A stretch of 64,000 nucleotides of DNA, from NCBI GenBank assembly GCA_017871115.1, contig JAFCIZ010000003.1, forward strand, positions 807,001-871,000, written 5' to 3'. Below are positions 63,192 through 64,000 of this stretch, piece by piece. Position 1 is the first letter of the stretch; each line of letters opens with the position of its first letter. The position numbers were made by a program, and so were the translations under genes. A model generated the notes under the pieces. It did not search any database. It was not told where the DNA came from and worked only from the letters and a program-made list of their open reading frames with translations. This DNA comes from Cunninghamella blakesleeana (lineage: Eukaryota > Mucoromycota > Mucoromycetes > Mucorales > Cunninghamellaceae).

Positions 63192-64000
63192 ATGTATGAA
63201 TTAAAACGAAAAATACACAGTAAAGATGATTGGGGATTAGATTCAGAATCTTCAGGGACAGATACAAGTAGTGATGAAGATACTTATTCTCAAAGTTCTT
63301 CGGCAGCTATATTAAAACAAAGACAAAAAAATAAATTATTAAAAAAAAAGCAACGTCGTTCCTCTTCTATATCAACAACCACTTTACTATCTTTACCTCA
63401 TGAACTTTTATGTGAAATATTTATTCTATCATCCAATCCAAACTTTCCTCTTGTTTGTCGTACGTTATCGTATCATTTTTATTATTGTAATGACTATATG
63501 AAAACACAATGGTTATTATTCCGTCATCATGGTGATATTCAAACTGCTTTTGAAGCTGGCGTAAAGTTTCCTTTTTTTTCAATAAATATGGTATACCGTT
63601 TTGATGCCTTGTATCAACAATTTAAACAACAACAACAACGACAACAGCAACAAAACCAAACAGAAATAAAGAATGATGAAAATCGAACAATAAATGAATC
63701 TAATCAATGTAATATAGCAACAACCTCCACTACATCTTCGACCAAAGTAATAGATGATAGTAGTAATGATAATGATAATAGAATGACACTATCCTATGAA
63801 AAGAAAAAAATACCACCCTACCTATTCCATCATCCTAATCAACAACAAAGCCATTTCGAATTAATTCAATTGTTATTACAACGAGGGGCATCGCCGAATA
63901 AACCAAAAGGATATCCAATAATTAAATCAGCCCAACTAGGAAGAAAAGATTTGATTGAATTATTAATACTACATGGTGCCGACCCATCTATTCGAAACAA
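63192..64000 (+). CDS. F-box/ankyrin-repeat protein, 5' part (cut by window edge)
   Basis: The frame is open from 63192 to the right edge: 269 complete codons plus two bases, with no intron seen. A charged, Ser-rich N-terminus precedes an F-box-like segment at about residues 68-110 (LLSLPHELLCEIFILSSNPN, VCRTLSYHFYYCNDY). A Gln-rich linker follows. Ankyrin repeats begin at about residue 220 (HFELIQLLLQRGASPNKP, AAQ-like SAQLGRKDLIELLILHGADP). It is probably another substrate receptor or a related scaffold. The start at MYELKRK is the first ATG after the divergent promoter. The C-terminal part is not in the window. Confidence 0.8.
   Translation, partial: MYELKRKIHSKDDWGLDSESSGTDTSSDEDTYSQSSSAAILKQRQKNKLLKKKQRRSSSISTTTLLSLPHELLCEIFILSSNPNFPLVCRTLSYHFYYCNDYMKTQWLLFRHHGDIQTAFEAGVKFPFFSINMVYRFDALYQQFKQQQQRQQQQNQTEIKNDENRTINESNQCNIATTSTTSSTKVIDDSSNDNDNRMTLSYEKKKIPPYLFHHPNQQQSHFELIQLLLQRGASPNKPKGYPIIKSAQLGRKDLIELLILHGADPSIRN

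Noticed and set aside
1..64000. CRISPR arrays, bacterial operons or phage defence systems
   Set aside because: The window is intron-rich eukaryotic DNA. No direct repeats with regular unique spacers are present.

Overview
This is an AT-rich, intron-dense eukaryotic nuclear window, best explained as a filamentous or early-diverging fungus. A Mucoromycota-type genome is my inference, not proven. The evidence is fungal gene types (TVP23, SCP1/transgelin, large NAD-glutamate dehydrogenase, SAM37/metaxin, class I PITP), and about 95 short introns, most of them 60-250 nt. Donors are mostly GTAAGT, GTAAAT or GTAAAA and acceptors mostly TATAG or AATAG. Poly-A/T and (AT)n tracts fill the non-coding DNA, and Asn/Gln/Asp homopolymers occur inside proteins. 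I saw no tRNA, rRNA, CRISPR or intact transposon. All joined exon structures below were assembled by hand from splice signals, reading phase and protein-family agreement.

Layout. 0.1-0.7 kb: 3' end of a LUC7-like U1 snRNP gene (+). 2.1-3.2 kb: TVP23 (+). 3.5-4.7 kb: SCP1/transgelin (-). 6.9-10.2 kb: NAD-GDH (+). 10.8-12.7 kb: an unrecognised Asn/Thr-rich single-exon gene (-). 13.6-15.0 kb: ATP synthase OSCP (-). 17.4-19.2 kb: farnesyl-diphosphate synthase (+). 20.4-22.0 kb: BCD1 (+). 22.7-24.4 kb: PITP with an 8-nt microexon (+). 24.7-25.2 kb: GatC (-). 25.5-27.1 kb: SAM37/metaxin (+). 27.4-28.7 kb: UBE2G1-type E2 (+). 29.2-35.8 kb: SIN3 (+). 36.1-40.3 kb: eIF5B (+). 42.1-44.8 kb: mitochondrial ClpX (-). 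45.5-46.9 kb: GAR1 (-). 48.3-51.6 kb: ARS2/Serrate (+). 51.9-52.8 kb: Y14/RBM8A (+). 53.7-55.0 and 57.0-58.3 kb: two tandem aldo-keto reductases (+). 59.5-61.4 kb: F-box/LRR-like protein (+). 61.9-62.9 kb: EMG1/NEP1 (-). 63.2 kb to the right edge: F-box/ankyrin protein (+, cut by the window).

These are mostly unlinked housekeeping genes, not one pathway. Two themes recur. RNA metabolism covers LUC7, BCD1, GAR1, EMG1, ARS2, Y14 and eIF5B. Mitochondrial function covers OSCP, GatC, SAM37 and ClpX. GatC and SAM37 are divergently transcribed from a 214-bp gap, and EMG1 and the F-box/ankyrin gene from a 246-bp gap.

I did not find a convincing new multi-gene system. The most interesting points are very small exons (8 nt in PITP, 11 nt at the end of OSCP, a start-codon-only exon in TVP23), the mosaic identity of the two aldo-keto reductases, a ClpX that keeps the ClpP-docking IGF tripeptide, a GAR1 RGG tail built from symmetric phase-1 exons, the unknown Asn-rich gene, and several decayed coding-like fragments in the AT-rich gaps, including an F-box relic.
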